DNA from: Owenweeksia hongkongensis DSM 17368
GTDB lineage: Bacteria > Bacteroidota > Bacteroidia > Flavobacteriales > Schleiferiaceae
Length of the DNA stretch: 64,000 bases
Assembly: GCF_000236705.1 (NCBI RefSeq)
Contig: NC_016599.1
Coordinates: forward strand, 2,542,001-2,606,000
Direction of reading: 5' to 3'
Below the pieces are notes generated by a model. That model was not told the origin of the DNA and made no database searches. It saw only the letters and a program-made list of their open reading frames with translations. The translations under genes were made by a program, and so were the position numbers. Positions 1 through 8,573 of this stretch are shown here, piece by piece (position 1 is the first letter of the stretch; each line of letters starts with the position of its first letter).

Positions 1-83
1 ACAAAAATGTCAACCCTTAGCTTCATAAGCTCATAGAGCTGACTACCGCTTAATTCTTCAAATTTCTTTGCTTCAGTTGTCAT
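1..83 (-). CDS. GNAT acetyltransferase, ElaA type (N-terminal part only)
   Basis: The minus strand from an ATG at 83 is open to the window edge and reads MTTEAKKFEELSGSQLYELM, then KLRVDIFV. The segment SQLYELMKLRVDIFV matches the start of the ElaA family of GNAT acetyltransferases, where a Leu-Arg-x-x-(I/V)-F-V-V-E-Q segment opens the fold. Only 27 codons are visible, so the acetyl-CoA binding loop cannot be checked. The start overlaps the end of the upstream sulfotransferase gene by 11 bp, which suggests co-transcription. The family call is fairly safe from this short signature; the substrate is unknown. Confidence 0.6.
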   Translation of the reverse strand, partial: MTTEAKKFEELSGSQLYELMKLRVDIF

Positions 84-885
84 TCAGGTATCCTAATTGT
101 TCCAATTCCTTCTTAATATCCTTTGTCCAAAGTTTTTGTTCTTCCGTAAGCTCAGAAACTGGCCGCAGCCCTTTACCGGCATACATTTCTGGCATCATAC
201 TATTTGATGGTCCTTTTAGCATATCCCTTTCAAATTGAACCCCCAAAAACTCGCAAATTCTACACAATTCTCCTTCTGGATTTTGCAGCAAGTCTTCATA
301 TCTACACAAGTGAAGATTTACACCCTGTTTAGAAAATTCATTCAAAACCTTGGTGGAATACTTCCACCTCTGCAACGCTGTTTCATAGCCTTGACCGGTA
401 CGCTTCATTTTAGACAATATGCAGTGTCGCCCATCACGTACTATAAAAATTACCTTTTGACTTCTAACTACCTTTCGTATAAACTCTAAAATACTTCCGT
501 TCGGTGGAATATCCTGGCAATCTTCTAAAGCCAAAATTTGCTCTGTAGTTATTTTGTTTCCCCACAGGCCTTTGCTTAATACAGCTTCTTCCTTACAGCT
601 TTTGTTAAAAGCTTCAAGCCTAGAGTTTATATCATTTTTATCCTCGCTCTCTAACTTTTCGCCAAGAAGAAAGTCAAAAGCAAATCGCTCAAAACCAACC
701 TTCACCTTTGGGTGATAATCTATCATGGAAGCCAGTAAACTGGTTCCTCCGCGACCTGCTCCTATTAGCAAAAAATACTCAGGTTGCTTGATTTTAAGTG
801 ATTCCAAAATTTTCAAAAACTTCACATTTGCCACAAATGTAAGTTCTGAACTTACATCAATGAAAAAACCCTGCACAGAATTCAT
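73..885 (-). CDS. sulfotransferase family protein
   Basis: This is a 270-residue PAPS-dependent sulfotransferase-fold protein. The 5'-phosphosulfate loop is GAGRGGTSLL at residues 42-51, and the 3'-phosphate motif is VIFIVRDGRHCILSKMKR at 145-162, with Arg150 and Ser158 in the expected places. There is no signal peptide or membrane segment, so it should act in the cytoplasm, transferring sulfate to a carbohydrate, lipid or small molecule. Its end overlaps the ElaA-type gene by 11 bp. The N-terminal 35 residues before the P-loop are longer than usual, so a later start is possible. The acceptor cannot be inferred. A second, unrelated sulfotransferase lies at 13913-14566. Confidence 0.75.
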   Translation of the reverse strand: MNSVQGFFIDVSSELTFVANVKFLKILESLKIKQPEYFLLIGAGRGGTSLLASMIDYHPKVKVGFERFAFDFLLGEKLESEDKNDINSRLEAFNKSCKEEAVLSKGLWGNKITTEQILALEDCQDIPPNGSILEFIRKVVRSQKVIFIVRDGRHCILSKMKRTGQGYETALQRWKYSTKVLNEFSKQGVNLHLCRYEDLLQNPEGELCRICEFLGVQFERDMLKGPSNSMMPEMYAGKGLRPVSELTEEQKLWTKDIKKELEQLGYLNDN

Positions 886-925
886 CTATGCAGGATCTAC
901 CATATAAGAAACTAAAAAAAGAGGG

Positions 926-2230
926 TTATAATGTAAATCCAAGAGCTATTGAAGCCACTTGATAATCTGGACCTTTTCCATCCTTAAAGAAAGAATTGAG
1001 GTCATACTTGGCTGTGATTTTAAACGCGTCCCATCCTACTTGAGCCATCACGCCATAGCGAAACTGGTTGGTATTAAAATCTCCATCAATATCTTCTTTT
1101 ACCTTGCTATATTGTGGTGTGCTATATTTCAACACGCGACCTGCGCCCAGTCTTACACCAGCGTATCCGCCCACGCCTATGGTAAAAGATTCATCGATAT
1201 CGCCCACTTCGCTAAAGTCTAGCTGAAGCATAACCGGAATACTGAAATATGCGATTTTGTACTTTGATTTATCTACAGCTTTTCCTGTGTCCATCTTAAT
1301 AACCGCTTCACCAGTATTAGCATCTTTTTGTAGCGTATTGTTTTCTAAAAGTCTAAATCCATTGAAGCTAAACTCACCTCCCCACTTGATATAAAACTTG
1401 CTGTAAGGGGAACCAATGCGTGTCTTTCCTCCAAATCCAAAGTCAAAAACATGCGATCTCCAAAAGTCAAGTTCTTCAGGGCCATCGGTTATAAAATCGG
1501 TTCCTCCAGCTAACTGTTGATTAAATCCCCAATTGATATCAAAATAACCATTGGTACGATCTATTTTACTAGGTCTATCATTGGGCTCATCCTCATCAGT
1601 TTCATCTTCTTCATCAAACTTCCAGGCAAATGGCTCCTCTCCATTCTCACCCTGTTGAATGATAATACCTTCTTCGTTGATGATTATTTTTTGCCTTTTG
1701 CTGTCAGACTCGGGAACTGGCGCTCCAGCAGGTGGTAGCGGAGGCATTGGTGGTAATGGAGGCATCACAAAGTTTCCAGCTTCAGTTCTTGCTTCCATTT
1801 CAGCTTCCCAAGCTTCCATGCTCGCTTCATATTCATCACCCCAGGCTTCCATGCGCTCTTCATAGCTTTCGCCCCAGGCTTCCATCAATTCGCCTACCAT
1901 TTCCATACTTTCTTCAGTATGGTCATTTATCATATCGCGCATTTCTTCGGCTTGTTCAGCGGTAATTTCTCCATTAGCCTCCTGCTTATTTACCTGTGCT
2001 AAAAGCTCTTGTTGCTGCTTCTGAATTTGAATGCTGCGTGCCGTAACTTCACGGATGATTGTGTTTATATCCACCTCAGAAAGATTTTCTAAATCTTCTG
2101 CCTGAATAGTTACTTTGTTACCACTAATTTCAATCTCTACCGTTTCTTCTTTCTTCTTATCATCCGGCTGCGCCCACACTCCAAAGAGCGTTACAAACAT
2201 AAACCCGGCAGTCATCATCAATTTTTTCAT
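926..2230 (-). CDS. exported protein with MExW repeats, Pro-rich linker and outer-membrane beta-barrel-like domain
   Basis: This 434-residue protein has a signal peptide (about 1-20, ending VWAQ). A charged Gln/Glu-rich helical region follows (45-108). Residues 109-150 form 11-residue repeats of the type MEAWGESYEER / MEAWGDEYEAS / MEAWEAEMEAR. A Pro-rich linker (156-172) and an acidic stretch (about 180-225) lead to a C-terminal region of alternating aromatic/polar strands ending in FTL, typical of an outer-membrane beta-barrel of the PorT/OMP_b-brl type. It is the last gene of the sigma/anti-sigma operon, and its repeats match those of the preceding gene (2282-2746). Function is unknown. 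The context suggests an envelope sensor, scaffold or stress protein controlled by the ECF sigma factor. Confidence 0.65.
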   Translation of the reverse strand: MKKLMMTAGFMFVTLFGVWAQPDDKKKEETVEIEISGNKVTIQAEDLENLSEVDINTIIREVTARSIQIQKQQQELLAQVNKQEANGEITAEQAEEMRDMINDHTEESMEMVGELMEAWGESYEERMEAWGDEYEASMEAWEAEMEARTEAGNFVMPPLPPMPPLPPAGAPVPESDSKRQKIIINEEGIIIQQGENGEEPFAWKFDEEDETDEDEPNDRPSKIDRTNGYFDINWGFNQQLAGGTDFITDGPEELDFWRSHVFDFGFGGKTRIGSPYSKFYIKWGGEFSFNGFRLLENNTLQKDANTGEAVIKMDTGKAVDKSKYKIAYFSIPVMLQLDFSEVGDIDESFTIGVGGYAGVRLGAGRVLKYSTPQYSKVKEDIDGDFNTNQFRYGVMAQVGWDAFKITAKYDLNSFFKDGKGPDYQVASIALGFTL

Positions 2231-2281
2231 TTTTACTTTTCGTTAGATTATTATCAGTTACATAAAACCCTCTTAATTGTT

Positions 2282-2746
2282 TTATTCTGCTTGAGGCGCT
2301 GCTGGAGGAGCAGGTGGTGCTGGTGGCGTTGCATTAGCTGATCTCTCTGCTTGCTCTTCCATTTGCTCTGCCCACTCTTCCATTTCTTTGGCAAAACCTT
2401 CGGCCCATTTTTCCATGTCCTTAGCCATCTTTTCGCCCATTTCTTCCATTTGTGGGCCATATACTTCTGCCCATTTTTCCATGCTTTCAGCAAAAGCTTC
2501 CATGCTCATTTCAAAACTTTCAGATTGCATTTCCATCACTTCAGCGTACTCTTTGCACTGCTTTTCCGTCATTTCTTCAGCATTATCGGAGTAATAGTCC
2601 ATCTGCTCTTTCATTTCTGCCTGCCACTTTTCAGTAGAAGCTTTCATTTCCTGTAGCTTTTGCTGTAGCTCATCGGTTTGCTCATTTTGCGACCAGGCTG
2701 TAAAACTCATTCCTGCAATCGCAGCTATCATCAATACTCTTTTCAT
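2282..2746 (-). CDS. small exported hendecad-repeat (MExW) protein
   Basis: This is a 154-residue protein with a signal peptide (1-20, ending TAWSQ). The mature part is almost wholly helical and rich in Met, Glu, Lys and Trp. Residues 89-132 are four consecutive 11-residue units beginning MEKWAE, MEEMGE, MEKWAE and MEEWAE, and the C-terminus is a Pro/Ala tail (141-154). The unit length suggests a right-handed or straight coiled coil. It lies 12 bp downstream of the anti-sigma gene and 51 bp upstream of the larger protein carrying the same repeat, so it probably belongs to the same operon and may pair with that protein. I recognise no family, although a periplasmic role comparable to helical stress chaperones is conceivable. 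Opposite-strand reading frames here are repeat artefacts. Confidence 0.65.
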   Translation of the reverse strand: MKRVLMIAAIAGMSFTAWSQNEQTDELQQKLQEMKASTEKWQAEMKEQMDYYSDNAEEMTEKQCKEYAEVMEMQSESFEMSMEAFAESMEKWAEVYGPQMEEMGEKMAKDMEKWAEGFAKEMEEWAEQMEEQAERSANATPPAPPAPPAAPQAE

Positions 2747-2758
2747 ATCAAATTTGGT

Positions 2759-3505
2759 TTAGTTACTTAATATTCTGGGTAGTGGTATTTCAATCTGTTT
2801 CTTTTCCACCTTAGGCCATTCCAGCGGTTTTCCGCTAAGCACATTGTCCATCTGGCTACTGGCATAAGTTTGCATTCTATTCTTAAAGCTCGGCCTTGGA
2901 GTTTCTTCTTCTGACTCATCTGCATTAGCATAAAAACCTTCAGTTGCTGCTCTTGGCTTCAATCTTACCTTCACCTTTATAGGTGTTGCGGCAGCTTTTC
3001 TTTCTGCTTTTAGCTGTAGCGAAATATCTGCATCAGCAACTTTCATGTCTTCAGCATAAAGGGCGTCTTCATCAATTACTTGAAACACTCCATCATTACT
3101 TACATAAACAGGGCGAGAAGTACTTTGACGCATAATTGGCACTGCCTTTTTCTTAGGTTTCACCTCTTCTTTTGGCGTCTCCGTTTTGTCCTTATTTCCC
3201 TCAGTAGCCTTGTTTTGCTTCTGTGCTGCATTGTTTTTATCCGGTCCTTCAACCTCAATAATATCTGGGCTACTCACCACATTATCATTGGTATCCACAT
3301 CATTATTTTGAAAATAAAACAAGGTGCTAAGCCCAATAAGCAGCGTAACCACCGCAGCGCGAAGTATAAACCAAGCACCTTTTTTGCGGCTTGGCTCCGG
3401 CTGTGCCTCTTCAATTTTGTCCCACACACTTGCGGAGGGTTGAATTTTATGCTCACTCAGCCCCTCTTTAAAAAACTCGTCTAAAGGATGCTTTTCATTC
3501 TTCAT
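2759..3505 (-). CDS. membrane-anchored anti-sigma factor
   Basis: This is a 248-residue protein. The cytoplasmic N-terminus (1-40) contains the PSASVWDKIEEA segment common in Bacteroidetes anti-sigma factors. A single membrane segment (about 44-65) is followed by a Lys/Glu-rich periplasmic region of about 180 residues without a recognisable fold. The start codon overlaps the stop of the upstream ECF sigma gene by 4 bp (ATGA), the classic arrangement for translational coupling of a sigma factor and its inhibitor. It probably sequesters the sigma factor and releases it on an envelope signal. It lacks the FecR-type domain, so ordinary TonB-coupled transport signalling is unlikely. Confidence 0.7.
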   Translation of the reverse strand: MKNEKHPLDEFFKEGLSEHKIQPSASVWDKIEEAQPEPSRKKGAWFILRAAVVTLLIGLSTLFYFQNNDVDTNDNVVSSPDIIEVEGPDKNNAAQKQNKATEGNKDKTETPKEEVKPKKKAVPIMRQSTSRPVYVSNDGVFQVIDEDALYAEDMKVADADISLQLKAERKAAATPIKVKVRLKPRAATEGFYANADESEEETPRPSFKNRMQTYASSQMDNVLSGKPLEWPKVEKKQIEIPLPRILSN

Positions 3506-4065
3506 TGCTCTTTGTATAAAAGTTCTGTTTCTCCCAGCTTCTGCTGTAGCTGTTTTCTAGCTTTGCTCAATTGTGATTTGGAAGTATTCTCCGAAATCCC
3601 CAACATTTCTCCAATCTCTTTATGCGAATACCCTTCTATTCCGAAAAGGTTAAAAACCGTGCGGTAGCCCATTGGCAGCTCCATAACTAAGCTCATTAAA
3701 TGGTCCGCATTCATTTGATCTTGTACTCCTGTGTGGCTTAAGCTTTGGTGATTTTCCTCTTCTATTTCTACAAATAGATTTTTCTTGTAACGGATAAAGT
3801 TGAGTGATTCATTTACCATAATTCTCCTTATCCAAGCTCCCAAAGGGCCTTCGCCACTGTACTGATCAATTTTTCTAAACACCTTAATAAAGGCGTTTGA
3901 AAGAACTTCTTCGGCATCTTCCACCGTTTGCACATATCGCCTACACACACTCAGCATGATTGGGGAGTACATATCGTAAAGCTCTCTTTGCGCTTTGCGA
4001 TCTCCCTTCTTGCACTGCTTGGCAAGTCGTTCATCTGTGTTAGGAAGGCGTATCAGTTTTGCCAT
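3502..4065 (-). CDS. ECF RNA polymerase sigma factor
   Basis: This 187-residue sigma-70 family protein has region 2 around DAEEVLSNAFIKVFRKIDQY, with the helix that melts and reads the -10 region. Its region 4 helix-turn-helix is GYSHKEIGEMLGISENTSKS near residues 144-163, and the R-K-x-L-Q tail is typical of ECF members. It is the first gene of a four-gene minus-strand operon with the anti-sigma factor and two exported proteins, so it probably drives its own operon and other envelope genes. A TATCTTTG -7 box on the minus strand lies about 45 bp upstream of the ATG. Confidence 0.88.
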   Translation of the reverse strand: MAKLIRLPNTDERLAKQCKKGDRKAQRELYDMYSPIMLSVCRRYVQTVEDAEEVLSNAFIKVFRKIDQYSGEGPLGAWIRRIMVNESLNFIRYKKNLFVEIEEENHQSLSHTGVQDQMNADHLMSLVMELPMGYRTVFNLFGIEGYSHKEIGEMLGISENTSKSQLSKARKQLQQKLGETELLYKEQ

Positions 4066-4106
4066 GGTTTTGGTTAATGCCTGTTATCTATATGACAGGA
4101 CATAAA

Positions 4107-4114
4107 CAAAGATA
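4107..4114 (-). promoter_or_regulatory. -7 promoter box for the sigma/anti-sigma operon
   Basis: The minus strand reads TATCTTTG, an exact match to the Bacteroidetes -7 consensus TAnnTTTG, 42 bp before the sigma-factor ATG. An imperfect dyad, CTGTTATCTATATGACAG at 4081-4098, lies just downstream of the expected start point and could be an operator. No clear -33 TTTG is visible at the right distance. Confidence 0.4.
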
Positions 4115-4171
4115 GGTTGCCTGAGGGTGAAAAAAATTTTCTAAAAGTTGAGGAATCTTTCTGTTTACCAG

Positions 4172-4206
4172 AAAAACAAAGCCCCACGGAGCTACCGTAG
4201 GGCTTT
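4172..4206 (-). terminator. intrinsic terminator, minus strand
   Basis: Arms AAAGCCC and GGGCTTT (4178-4206) enclose an ACGG/CCGT inner stem, and on the minus strand the hairpin is followed by TGTTTTTC. It would stop transcription coming from the T9SS gene at 4456-5721 before it enters the sigma operon. Confidence 0.6.
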
Positions 4207-4390
4207 AGAGAAACAGGGTTAGTAACGAATTACTGAAACTATAACGTCACAGTTTTTAATTTATGATGTGGTCGGCTTTTCTAAGCGGAGCGGGTACACC
4301 AGTTTAAATAAAGCAGACTTCGCCATTGTTTTTTCGTTACCACCTTAGTTTGACCCAACATTATACAAGGGGTTGTCTGGGGGAAATGTT

Positions 4391-4433
4391 AAAAAAATGC
4401 TAAAGCCCCAATTATTTTCACAATCGAGGCTTT
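4391..4433 (-). terminator. intrinsic terminator after the T9SS gene at 4456-5721
   Basis: On the minus strand, AAAGCC and GGCTTT arms (4402-4433) are followed by AGCATTTTTTT, 22 bp beyond the stop codon. A related but weaker copy (5945-6001) follows the paralogous gene at 6002-8383, so the terminator was duplicated together with the gene. Confidence 0.55.
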
Positions 4434-4455
4434 CAGTACAAACTCAAAAATCCTA

Positions 4456-5721
4456 CTAAGGGGTAATAATCACTCTATGTGTATTCGACCCATTATTAAT
4501 AAAATACATTCCTGGGGCTAAACTTTCTGTTCCTACCTCAGCTTTCATTTCGGGCTGAAGGCTAATATTTCGAATCACCTTTCCGGTAGCGTCAATCAGT
4601 TCTACTTCCTGCTTTTCATTTAGAGAATTCTCTATGTAAAACAGACCGTGGGCAGGGTTTGGGTAAACCGATAGGCCTGATTGGCTTACCGCTTTCTCAC
4701 CCAGTCCTAAAACATTACTCATTTTAAAGGCCCTATCATATTGTTGGCCATTAAACATGGTAACAGAGCATGAAAAATAATGCAGTGCTCCGTTGTACAC
4801 TTCCCCTGAATGAAGGGCGTTTGGTGCTGATAGAATGGTAAAGGTTTGGCCATCATATTTAGTTAAACCTCCTCCCAAAGTCCATGTTTTCCTTAATGTA
4901 TCCCCCACAACATACAACTCACCATTATATACATCCATATCGGTGATTCTATACGGAAAGGTCTTTATTAGTGTACTTGCACTGGCTCCTACTTTATAAA
5001 GGAAAGTATCTGTTGCGCAATATAATTCATTGTTATACGATGCTAAAAAGCTCCTTTGGCTAGTGCCCGATTGGTGAATTTGCACCCCTGTCCCGAAAGT
5101 TGTTCCATTCAACTTATACAATTGTCTGGCTAATACATACACATCCCCATTAGCAAAATGAATATCTGATACCGTTTGATTTGGACCACTGAGCCCAGTA
5201 AATCCGGTAAAACTGGTGCCATCATACTTCAAAATGTTCTCATAAGAGGTTCCTCCTATTGTAACATCAAAAAACCCTCCTATGTACAATTCCCCATTAT
5301 GAACTTCCAAACTTCTTACAGAACCGGATAATACACCGCTGAACATTGGCACAACCGACCACTGCATACCATCAAATTTTACAAGCCAAGAGGTGGTTCC
5401 ACTTGCCATTACCAACCCTATGTATATTTCTCCCTGAAAAATAGTCATGTCTCCAAATTCAGTAAACGTTGGAGTTGTATATGAGGGAAGGGTAACCCAA
5501 GACTGCCCATCCCACTTTCGAACTTTTACTTCCGTTCCAGGTGTACTTCCGTTCCAAATTATTTCTGAAACGTAGAGCTCATTGTTATAAACATCAACAT
5601 CGTTTCTATACGAAACATCCTGACCAATTCCATTCCCAATAAGATCCCACGTTTGAGCGTGCAGCGCAATTCCACAAATTAAAAAAGTAAGAATAAAAAA
5701 GAGTCGTTTTAGTTTTTTCAT
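4456..5721 (-). CDS. T9SS-secreted beta-propeller-like protein
   Basis: This protein is about 421 residues from the chosen ATG at 5721. An upstream in-frame ATG at 5745 would add eight residues before a normal signal peptide (MKKLKRLFF...ALHAQ). The body has repeated WDGxxW, NNELYV, NGELYIGG and YNGELYV segments spaced like propeller blades. The C-terminus is a type A T9SS sorting domain: YPNPAHGLFYIENS, a GKV strand, then PGMYFINN and a final VIITP. It should be exported by Sec, pass the outer membrane through T9SS and remain at the surface or be released. It is a paralogue of the adjacent 6002-8383 product, with a nearly identical sorting domain. The ligand is unknown. Confidence 0.75.
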   Translation of the reverse strand: MKKLKRLFFILTFLICGIALHAQTWDLIGNGIGQDVSYRNDVDVYNNELYVSEIIWNGSTPGTEVKVRKWDGQSWVTLPSYTTPTFTEFGDMTIFQGEIYIGLVMASGTTSWLVKFDGMQWSVVPMFSGVLSGSVRSLEVHNGELYIGGFFDVTIGGTSYENILKYDGTSFTGFTGLSGPNQTVSDIHFANGDVYVLARQLYKLNGTTFGTGVQIHQSGTSQRSFLASYNNELYCATDTFLYKVGASASTLIKTFPYRITDMDVYNGELYVVGDTLRKTWTLGGGLTKYDGQTFTILSAPNALHSGEVYNGALHYFSCSVTMFNGQQYDRAFKMSNVLGLGEKAVSQSGLSVYPNPAHGLFYIENSLNEKQEVELIDATGKVIRNISLQPEMKAEVGTESLAPGMYFINNGSNTHRVIITP

Positions 5722-5785
5722 AATCGTAATTTTTTGTTTGTACAAGTAATACGAGCATAGATAAAGAAATAGGTCAGGCTATATG
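5719..5785. repeat. duplicated upstream region, copy 1 (copy 2 at 8381-8447)
   Basis: The roughly 65 bp running away from the start codons of the two T9SS paralogues are nearly identical at 5719-5785 and 8381-8447, beginning CATAATCGTAAT and including ACGAGC, TAGATAAAGAAATAG and TCAGGC blocks. The stretch just after the two genes (4401-4458 and 5945-6003) is also duplicated. This points to tandem duplication of a whole transcription unit followed by divergence of the middle of the coding region. Confidence 0.7.
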
Positions 5786-6001
5786 CGCTTAACTATTTAA
5801 CGAAACAGAACCTTTTACTAAAGCTTAGGAGCTATTATACCTTACCTCTGTTTTTCAACAGTTTAAAAAGAATGTCACTACAGTAAATTTTATATCCAAG
5901 CAAAGGTTCTAATGAGCAAACTCTGCCAGTTCTTATGCTCAAAAGCTAAAATCCCCAATCGCTTTCACAATCGAGGCTTTCAACACAAACTCAAAATTCT
6001 A

Positions 6002-8383
6002 TTACTGGGTAATAATTACTCTGTGCGTATTGCTTCCATTATTTATAAAATACATTCCTGGTGCTAAACTTTCTGCTCCTACCTCAGCTTTCATTTCGGG
6101 CTGAAGGCTAATGCTCTTAATCACCTTTCCTGTGGCATCAATTAGCTTTACTTCTTGCTCTTCATTTAGAGAATTCTCTATGTAAAACATGCCTCGTGCT
6201 GGGTTGGGATAAACCTCTAGACTCGTTTGTCTTTCTAAAAATTCTTCCACACCAAGTACTGAAACGATAGCAGTTTTTGCATGATTAGTATGTACCGCTG
6301 GCTGAAAGTCAAAGTAAATTTCTGCATCGTTGTCTATGATATCACCAACATTAAGAGTTGGGTCTACATCTATGCTAAAGTTTACAAAACCTTGGCTACC
6401 CGCATAGTTTGCCCCACTGTCAGGCAAAAGAATGTTGTCAAACGTCCATGCAATTACTCGGTTATCTGCCATGGCAAAACTGTAATCATGGCTTGCTCCG
6501 TTTATCATAATACTTGCAGGGTCAAAGTAACTTTCCAAAGTATCTACAATCGTCACTTTGTAGGCTGTGTCTGTTCCTGTATTTTGAAAGCGAATGTGGT
6601 AATCTAACCTCGAAAGGCCAGGAAGGCTTTGCTCTACGCTCGGTGTTTTATCATTAGGATCGCAGGCAGCAACCACCGTTGTCCATGTGGTGTCTTTATC
6701 GTTGCTCATATCTACATCTCCCGAAACATGAACTACCTCCGAATACCATTTTAAAGTGTCGCCAACACCATTCGCTGCAAGGTCAACTTTCACCCTAAAA
6801 CTAATGTACTCTTCATTAGCTTGTCCTATTCCAGGGAAAGTAAACGTGTACACATTTCCATTCGAACTTGTAGGTACCGGGTTTGACCAACTGAAACTTA
6901 CTGAATTTGGGATTGTGAGTTTTACGCTTACTGGTGTATTAATCGTGATTCCTGGGTTTCTTAAAACCAGCTTTCCACTTTCTGAAAAACCTTGACGGCT
7001 TCTGTTTCCTAAATTCATGAAAATCACAGTTTCTAAATCTTTTGAGCCATCGTGAGAATATGCAAAGTTTTGAGTAGTGGTTTGTGATGAAGTAATACTC
7101 ACACTAGAAGGAACACTGCATCCTAAACTATAATGATTCATTAGCGGCAACGAACTTGACGGGGTATTAATATTATATGACCCCGCTGGTAAATAGATCC
7201 GATAATTCCCATCACCATCGGTTGACGAATAGCTAAGATTATTTCCTGCATACACCGGCAATGTTACCGCTGGTGCAGAAACATCTACTCCGTTATCATA
7301 ATTGCAATTTGCATTATTATCTATAAACATTTTCCCTGTAAGTAAACCAAGAGATTGTGTTCCCATTTTTAATATATGTCCAAACTTACGTCTATTGGCA
7401 TAGCTAGTATCTACACGCATCTTACTGGTATCTGTGAACGTGGCATATAAAAAACTTTTGTCAGACTCAAAGCTTTGAACTCCTGAAGGAAATGTGGTCG
7501 GACCATAAATACTAGTACCATCAAAAACATACATGTCAACACCATTAGACATATACATCAAACCATCAAATTCGCTATATGATGTAATCCACCCATTGTA
7601 ACTCTGAACATCGTAAGCCGTGTCATTTTTCAGCTCATAAATTTTTCCTGAACCCACGGCAAAAATCTCATTGTTAATTTCAAATACTGACTGCAATGCT
7701 CTGTATATAGGATCGATTTTAAATGAAGTAGCTGGATGAACCCAATTATTTCCATTATCTAACCTTCTTACGCTTACCGTGTCTCTCTGCCCTCTAGACT
7801 CTCTAAAGAAACCTGCTATCCAAATTTCACCATTAATAATATTGACATCATTTATAGTGTCGTCAATTGTCATTGTAGGAATGTTTATTTGGTTTGTACC
7901 ATCGTAGCCTATTATGCCAAACGCTCCTCCTGAACCATTTTGAAAAGCACCTCCTGCTAACAAAACTCCGTTATGAACCTCCATATCCATTACTCTCCCC
8001 GAAAGATTCGGAAGCACTGGTATCCACCCTGTACCATCAAACTTTAAAATACCAGGGCCTAAGGAGCCTCCTGAGCTGAATGATAGATATACCTCATTAT
8101 TAAATAATTCAATATCTGTGATATACCCAACTTGAGGGGGTGACGGCAGCGTTGTCCAGGATATACCATTCCATTTTTTGATAATTTGTGTTATTGGGAA
8201 TGATGTGAACGAAGTGTAATAAGCACAAACATTCCCATTTTCGGAAGAAATACCAGACGTCTGCATTAAATCATCATTTGGGTTAATCCCATTCCCCATG
8301 GGTTGAAATATTTGTGCATTGATAGTTCCAATAAAAGCTATCATCAATACTAACAGCGCTGTGGTTAATTGTCTTGTTTTCAT
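6002..8383 (-). CDS. large T9SS-secreted propeller/DUF7619-type adhesin-like protein
   Basis: This 793-residue protein has a signal peptide ending TINAQ. An N-terminal propeller-like region (about 25-345) contains KWNGISWTTLP and FDGTGWIPVLP repeats. A Cna-B/SdrD-like module (about 350-430) carries GKMFIDNNANCNYDNG and DGDGNYRIYLPAG. A long beta-sandwich region follows, including a CDPNDK-initiated domain of the DUF7619 type (about 570-715). The C-terminal type A T9SS domain (about 720-793) is YPNPARGMFYIENS...PGMYFINN. The C-terminal 70 residues are almost identical to the neighbour at 4456-5721, while the middle domains are extra. It is probably a surface adhesin or structural protein; its substrate is unknown. 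Confidence 0.75.
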   Translation of the reverse strand: MKTRQLTTALLVLMIAFIGTINAQIFQPMGNGINPNDDLMQTSGISSENGNVCAYYTSFTSFPITQIIKKWNGISWTTLPSPPQVGYITDIELFNNEVYLSFSSGGSLGPGILKFDGTGWIPVLPNLSGRVMDMEVHNGVLLAGGAFQNGSGGAFGIIGYDGTNQINIPTMTIDDTINDVNIINGEIWIAGFFRESRGQRDTVSVRRLDNGNNWVHPATSFKIDPIYRALQSVFEINNEIFAVGSGKIYELKNDTAYDVQSYNGWITSYSEFDGLMYMSNGVDMYVFDGTSIYGPTTFPSGVQSFESDKSFLYATFTDTSKMRVDTSYANRRKFGHILKMGTQSLGLLTGKMFIDNNANCNYDNGVDVSAPAVTLPVYAGNNLSYSSTDGDGNYRIYLPAGSYNINTPSSSLPLMNHYSLGCSVPSSVSITSSQTTTQNFAYSHDGSKDLETVIFMNLGNRSRQGFSESGKLVLRNPGITINTPVSVKLTIPNSVSFSWSNPVPTSSNGNVYTFTFPGIGQANEEYISFRVKVDLAANGVGDTLKWYSEVVHVSGDVDMSNDKDTTWTTVVAACDPNDKTPSVEQSLPGLSRLDYHIRFQNTGTDTAYKVTIVDTLESYFDPASIMINGASHDYSFAMADNRVIAWTFDNILLPDSGANYAGSQGFVNFSIDVDPTLNVGDIIDNDAEIYFDFQPAVHTNHAKTAIVSVLGVEEFLERQTSLEVYPNPARGMFYIENSLNEEQEVKLIDATGKVIKSISLQPEMKAEVGAESLAPGMYFINNGSNTHRVIITQ

Positions 8384-8523
8384 AATCGTAATATTTTGTT
8401 TGTACCAGTATTACGAGCTTAGATAAAGAAATAGATCAGGCGATGCTTACATAATTAGTTAGCGAACCTTCTCCTTACACTCAAGCATAAAAGTCAGAAA
8501 TCTTATTCCTTATTTATCAGCCA

Positions 8524-8553
8524 TTTGGCAACAATTCTAAAACATTACCTTTG
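8524..8553 (+). promoter_or_regulatory. Bacteroidetes-type promoter upstream of the candidate RNA
   Basis: A -33 TTTG at 8524-8527 and a -7 TACCTTTG at 8546-8553 are separated by 18 bp, matching the TTTG / TAnnTTTG consensus in both boxes and spacing. The predicted start is near 8560, just before the structured element at 8574-8653 and about 150 bp before rnr. Confidence 0.5.
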
Positions 8554-8573
8554 GCCTGTCGTTATAGACATCA

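Noticed and set aside
2351-2656. Open frames on the plus strand opposite the MExW-repeat proteins (also near 1659-1965)
   Set aside because: They arise from the repetitive Met/Glu/Trp codons of the real minus-strand genes, and their products are low-complexity Phe/His/Ser strings without a start context.
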